Of a stretch of 64,000 bases of DNA, positions 59,947 to 64,000 are shown piece after piece. The DNA comes from Podospora pseudoanserina (taxonomy: Eukaryota > Ascomycota > Sordariomycetes > Sordariales > Podosporaceae). The stretch spans positions 4,340,001-4,404,000 of the forward strand of contig NC_085920.1 of assembly GCF_035222485.1 (NCBI RefSeq). The letters are read 5' to 3'. Position numbers and translations under genes: made by a program. Position 1 is the first letter of the stretch, and each line of letters begins with the position of its first letter. The notes under the pieces were generated by a model. The model worked only from the letters and a program-made list of their open reading frames with translations, made no database searches and was not told the DNA's origin.

Positions 59947-61104
59947 TTATAAGATGCTAAATGGACTCCTCTTCATCTCTGGACTTCGGGGGCTCATTGG
60001 CAGCGCAAATAAATCTTCCTCGGTAGCATCCTCTGTCCCTGCCTTTCCCACTGCCGAAGACGATTGGGGTAGGTTGTTTCCAAGGACGGCATCCAACGAA
60101 GCAACACCAGCACCTGCTGAGCCCATGGCGATGCTGCGCCCTGCCAGGCCCGTCCCATCTGAAGCCGTAGCGAGGGAAGAGTGAAGGCGATGCTGCATAT
60201 CCTTAGAGGCTGTCGAGGAGATTTTGGTAAGTAGCATGTTCGGCCACAAGCAAACTAAAACGGGGCCTCCGGAGAAGGCAACTAGTTGAGGGTTTGACAT
60301 ACCTTGGCTTGCAGCAGCCAGTTCTGCAGGGCTCGTAGCAAGCTTCAAGCCTCGCAGCTTTTCGCCTAGCTTCCCCCCTATTGGGCTCCTCGGGCTCGCC
60401 GGACCGGCCGCCGTTTGTGGTATATGTAGTCTGGTTGGCTTGGGCACGCCGTGATCCGGGCCGAGTCCGAAGTGGTCGACAATCCACTGCCGCTCTTGCG
60501 CTGCCATCTCCAACCCCACGCTTTCGCCATTCGTCCTCATTTCCACTTCGATCTCGGCCTGCAGTTCTGCCAGCCGCTTTTTTGCCCATATCGTATGGAG
60601 CACGCCTCGCAGGCCCGCCTCTTGCTTGCTGGTGAGCTCAGCAGGGAAGATGGCTGGCATGGGCATTGTGCGCAGAACTGGTCCGCCTGAGCTACCCTTG
60701 TGTGTGATGCTGACGAGTGCAGGCACGGCGGCGCCCGTGGGCAAAAGAAAATAAATACGTCTTGTGCCACCGTTGGCACTGCCGCCAACGCCGACATCTC
60801 CGACGATGTCATGGACGGCCAGTGCCGATTTCTTGCCCTCCCACGAGACTTCCCAGTCTGTAGCATCAGCTGCCCCCTTCTCAGCCTCCTCCGGCCTGGT
60901 TTCTTGCTGTCGTTGTTCCCGCCCGCCGAACGAGGCGTCCCATTCCACCATCAGCACCTTGGTGCCCTCATTGCCCTTGCCTGTCTCGAATTCGAACCGG
61001 GAGAGCGCTAGGCCCGACGAAGGGGACGTGGGTGTCTCGACCACATCCAGAGACTCAACATCAGTTGCCGTCACCGCCGCCACCGACCTAGCGGCCGTGG
61101 TCAT
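59947..61104 (-). CDS. Conserved-looking fungal protein of unknown function
   Basis: Exons 61104-60303 and 60254-59947 give 369 aa; the 48-nt intron (60302-60255) has no in-frame effect, so a 385-aa unspliced form is also open. The ATG at 61104 (MTTAARSVAAVTATDVE) was preferred to non-ATG upstream codons. Seen: a beta-rich N-terminal part (KVLMVEWDASFGG, DWEVSWEGKKSALAV, IYFLLPTGAAVPALVSITHK, LRTMPMPAIFP), then a strongly helical segment (KQEAGLRGVLHTIWAKKRLA, ELQAEIEVEMRTNGESVGLE, MAAQERQWIVDHFGL), and a disordered Ser/Pro/Ala tail. No signal peptide or membrane helix. I do not recognise the family. Confidence 0.72.
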   Translation of the reverse strand: MTTAARSVAAVTATDVESLDVVETPTSPSSGLALSRFEFETGKGNEGTKVLMVEWDASFGGREQRQQETRPEEAEKGAADATDWEVSWEGKKSALAVHDIVGDVGVGGSANGGTRRIYFLLPTGAAVPALVSITHKGSSGGPVLRTMPMPAIFPAELTSKQEAGLRGVLHTIWAKKRLAELQAEIEVEMRTNGESVGLEMAAQERQWIVDHFGLGPDHGVPKPTRLHIPQTAAGPASPRSPIGGKLGEKLRGLKLATSPAELAAASQGMSNPQLVAFSGGPVLVCLWPNMLLTKISSTASKDMQHRLHSSLATASDGTGLAGRSIAMGSAGAGVASLDAVLGNNLPQSSSAVGKAGTEDATEEDLFALPMSPRSPEMKRSPFSIL

Positions 61105-61686
61105 GGTGGTGATCCTGTGACAGAAACAAGAGAGGACAAGGCAAAGAAGACACAGGCGACACAAGCACAAGGCCCGAGAGATAGTTGGGGGGATGTGGGG
61201 GGCAGTCACCTAGCAAAAAGCTCGGTGAATTCTGCCGTATATCTCCCGGTGTGGCTATGAGCAACAGGGTAGCCAACCCGGCCACGTCTAGCTGGCTGAA
61301 TCAAGCTGAAGACTCCCGGTTTGGTGACACACACCCGAGTCGGGTGCGTCAGCAGACGGTCCGAGATGCCAGATCAGATGCGAGAGAGGGCGACAACGGA
61401 TGAGGGACCAGGCCTGACAGCTTGGAGAGAACAGAGGGCGCAGCCGGCTGGGACTGGACCGAAAGGAGGAGGGGAGCTGGGACCCCGGTTCGGGTACGAG
61501 TTGATGCGTGCCAGGTAGATACGGACAGGCAGAGAGGCCTAGGTGGGCGGGGGAGTCAATACTTGGAGATGTGATTTTCGTCCGCTGTCCAGCCTCGGCC
61601 TGCCAAAGGGAAAGGCAGGGTAGAGCGCAGCCGCGTGTGCCTTGGTTTGGGGGAGGGTACCACCTGACTCCGGGTGTAGGCTAATA

Positions 61687-61927
61687 TGAAGAGAATATGC
61701 ACAGATGCAGCCGCGGCGGGGGAAACTGTGACGAGACAAGGGCCGCCAGAACAAGTTGCAAATATTGTGTACAGCAAGGTACTACGGTGGTTGTAGCTGG
61801 CGTAGAAGTCTCGTAGGTGAGAAAAGAGGAAGATGGAAAACTCACTCGTCACGCAGTGCAAAGAGGCGCAAAAGAAGAGCAAGGGAAAAGTCAGGGAGGC
61901 GACATGGAGGATGGGAAGCGCCTTCAT
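61687..61927 (-). CDS. Possible small secreted protein (weak)
   Basis: From the ATG at 61927 a strong signal-peptide-like start is read (MKALPILHVASLTFPLLFFC ASLHC). A GTGACG or GTGAGT donor follows within 15 bases, and an acceptor CTACGAG could lead to TSTPATTTVVPCCTQ. An AT-rich TATATTATAA lies about 35 bases upstream of the ATG. The reading depends on an unproven intron and no homologue is recognised, so both existence and 3' end are open. Confidence 0.25.
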
Positions 61928-63754
61928 GTTAGGCACTTGGCACATACTGCTTCACCTTATAATATAATACATTGACAAGCAGCAAGGCCCGCGGTCCCGC
62001 AAAATCGAGGCTCCCAAGGCAAACCCCGCGACTGAGGACGAAGATCGCCCATTACCTCCCCCACAGCTCCGGGACCCCGGGGCCATTGATTCTAGATTTG
62101 GGAAAACCCCATCCACGTCGCGAGTGGGTTGGTCCAGAGGAAAGCGTGCTTTGGCATGGCTAGAGAGGCCACAGTGCATGAACTAATCCGCGCGTTGAGA
62201 AGGCATTGGCTTGGCCAACCGAACAAAGAGCTCCTACATTGCTTACAGACGTCTATCGTCCCCATCGCTGGGTTGCTACATCAAACCATCATGTTGCTAT
62301 GCCTTGGGGAAGGATATCTTGTTCCCGAGCACCATAACCACCAGAATCAAAGAAAGGTCCATCATCGAAAGTTGAACTGAAAGAGACGACAACTCTGGCG
62401 CTTTCAATATACATACATACCTACCTTTTCTCGCGAGAGGCAGAAAATCAGCGAGGGGCACTGGTACCATCTTGTTTCCATAAATAGCTCCATGTCACTT
62501 GGCATTGAGTGACACCCTTTCCCAATCGGGACACGAGTCTGGGAGGGGGGGGCGATTTTCTGGAACTTTGCGGAATTTCAATGGCGGTTGGTAGTTGCGT
62601 TTCGGTAGGAGAACACTGGAAAAGATAATCACACGCAAATCAGGGTCAGGTCGATGACGACAATAAAACACCACTGCTACCTCCATGTGAAGACCGGAAA
62701 CACAAGCCCCTTCATCGCCATGCATGTTGCTCCTGTAGCTGGTAGGAGCTTTGATCTGAAGATAAAACTGATGTCCCATGCGGCACATGATGGCCAAGCA
62801 GGTGAGCAAGTAGAACATCCATGTCGTTGGTGTCCAAAAGCCTTGCCACATGGCGGGGGCTCCCGTGATGCAGTGCGACGACCGTGATGATTCGCTCAAG
62901 CTTTTTTCGATGTACTGCGGAAGCCGGCGGTGGTTACCCAGACACGCAAAAGACTGGCCACTTGATGGCTCCGGACCGAGGCCGATTCCAATGTCGGAAC
63001 CATTCTTGGCACGACACGGAGGGGCCGGAACATGACCGCGAAGCCAGCACAAGACTCCACTTAAAACCCCCAGACTACCGCCCACATGGATAGCCCCTCC
63101 GGTGCAAAGGCTTATGTGTCCGGAGCCAAAGTCGAGAGCGGCTCAAGGAAAGGTAGGTAAAGCGTGCGGCTCGGCGACGTGATCCGGTCGAAATGTGGTA
63201 CCCTTCCTCCATGGTTGAACGCAATGGAATGACAGGGCCGAGATATTGCCGTTGAACACGATAGACGAAGCAAGCGAAGCTTGGAAGCGAGATGGTAGTT
63301 GTGAGGGCGACTGCTGGGTAACTCCTCGTTACATTGAGCATCGACCGTGAGCAGGACAAAAGTGGTGCGGTCAGGTTGGGCGGAGACGATGGCGGCTTTT
63401 TGAACGTGGAAAGCCCACCTCGGCCGGAAGCTTTGACTTTCCGGACACGGGCATGTTTGACAGAAGGTCGGCAGACGCCCGACAACCGCCGGGAGGAACG
63501 GGGCATATGGCGGTTTTGAGCGGCATCCATAGGCTCTCTGGATAAAGGGGCCCGTGGCCATATACCCCCACAACGTTTCTTTTACAAGGGCAGAGATCCG
63601 GCCCCGAGAGGACGACATCAAGAAAATGACCGGAGTAGGGCCGTGGCGATTCAGCTAATCGCTAACATTGCCCAATTTGGTGCCGCGTATCGCTCAGTGT
63701 ATCAGACTCGCTATGAATCCTGGCTTTGTTCGTAGAAGTATAGGAGATCAACCA

Positions 63755-64000
63755 TTATCGCACGGTAATGGGTACGTCGATCTGTATACCTAGTTGATGG
63801 CGGCACGACTTCATCGCTTCCTCACCCACTATAGCCGGGATTCGTTTTAGATCAGTGTTGACCACAGGAGAGATGGCTGCCGAAGGGCGCGCAGGCGCCT
63901 CGATTATTTCGACTCGGCTCTCACTTGTCCATCTGGGGAGTGCGTCCAATCCAGGTGCCCATGGCTCTTTGTTGCACAGGATGAATGCAGCATGAACAGG
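63755..64000 (-). CDS. 3' end of a possible gene running off the window
   Basis: An open frame enters from the right edge and ends at the TAA at 63757-63755, giving at least 82 codons: AAFILCNKEPWAPGLDALPR, WTSESRVEIIEAPARPSAAI, then NTDLKRIPAIVGEEAMK and LGIQIDVPITVR. Composition is normal for a soluble protein, but length is too short for a family call. Confidence 0.35.
   Translation of the reverse strand, partial: PVHAAFILCNKEPWAPGLDALPRWTSESRVEIIEAPARPSAAISPVVNTDLKRIPAIVGEEAMKSCRHQLGIQIDVPITVR

Larger units (their letters stand above)
61105..64000. other. Gene-poor right end of the window
   Basis: Almost 2.9 kb without a clear domain-bearing gene. It holds two weak candidates (61.4-61.9 kb and the right edge) and a 196-codon open frame at 62495-63085 (-) that I do not accept as a gene. 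Base composition is not AT-rich, so there is no sign of RIP. Confidence 0.4.

Noticed and set aside
62495-63085. 196-codon open frame on the minus strand with a hydrophobic stretch
   Set aside because: Composition is irregular, overlapping frames on the plus strand are similarly open, and no domain or intron support is seen.
63075-63621. Two overlapping minus-strand frames of 151 and 169 codons
   Set aside because: They overlap each other in different frames, are Arg/Ser/Pro-rich and show no domain.

Overview
The window is nuclear DNA of a filamentous ascomycete, most likely a sordariomycete close to Sordariales. Genes have many short introns (about 48-180 nt) with GTRNGT donors, CTAAC/CTGAC-type branch points and CAG/TAG acceptors. 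Protein types are fungal: a PTH11/SAT4-like rhodopsin-fold protein, a Zn(II)2Cys6 regulator, a CVNH protein, and a GH13 amylase with a CBM20 domain. About 28 protein genes can be supported. I see no transposon, no RIP-type AT-rich block, no CRISPR and no intact tRNA or rRNA gene. Exon boundaries were worked out by hand from splice motifs, phase and family conservation.

Layout. 1-6.5 kb: 5' part of an ABCC transporter (-), an SDR oxidoreductase (-), a seven-TM PTH11-like protein (+). 6.7-16 kb: secreted CVNH protein, MBD4-like DNA glycosylase, cytochrome c1, DAHP synthase, FAR-17a/AIG1-like membrane protein (all -). 16.3-26.2 kb: PPWD1-type WD40-cyclophilin (+), FMN-dependent 2-hydroxy-acid enzyme (-), Nup84 (-), CMC4 (-), SUMO (+). 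26.9-40 kb: LIM/paxillin-like protein (-), MFS monocarboxylate-type transporter (+), alpha-beta fused succinyl-CoA-ligase-like protein (-), COX19 (-), DNM1 dynamin (+). 40.9-59.7 kb: large F-box protein (+), secreted alpha-amylase (-), Zn2Cys6 regulator (-), monothiol glutaredoxin Grx3/4 type (-), CYSTM protein (+), ABP1 (+), VPS37-like ESCRT-I subunit (+). 59.9-64 kb: a fungal protein of unknown function (-), a gene-poor stretch with weak candidates, and the 3' end of a possible gene running off the right edge.

Functional themes. Several genes serve mitochondria: cytochrome c1 (complex III), CMC4 and COX19 (twin-Cys proteins of the intermembrane space), DNM1 (fission) and the predicted mitochondrial succinyl-CoA-ligase-like fusion. 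They are separate, individually transcribed genes, not an operon. Endocytosis and actin are served by ABP1, the LIM protein and VPS37.

The most interesting observations are the alpha-beta CoA-ligase fusion, whose ATP-grasp half has lost its N-terminal lobe and metal-site signature; a 3-nt micro-exon inside the zinc-cluster coding sequence of the regulator; a frame-preserving, stop-free intron just before the DNM1 GED; two TGAGTCA (CPC-1/GCN4-type) sites at the DAHP synthase gene; and a perfect 15-bp tandem duplication that doubles a splice-donor motif in the SUMO 5' leader.
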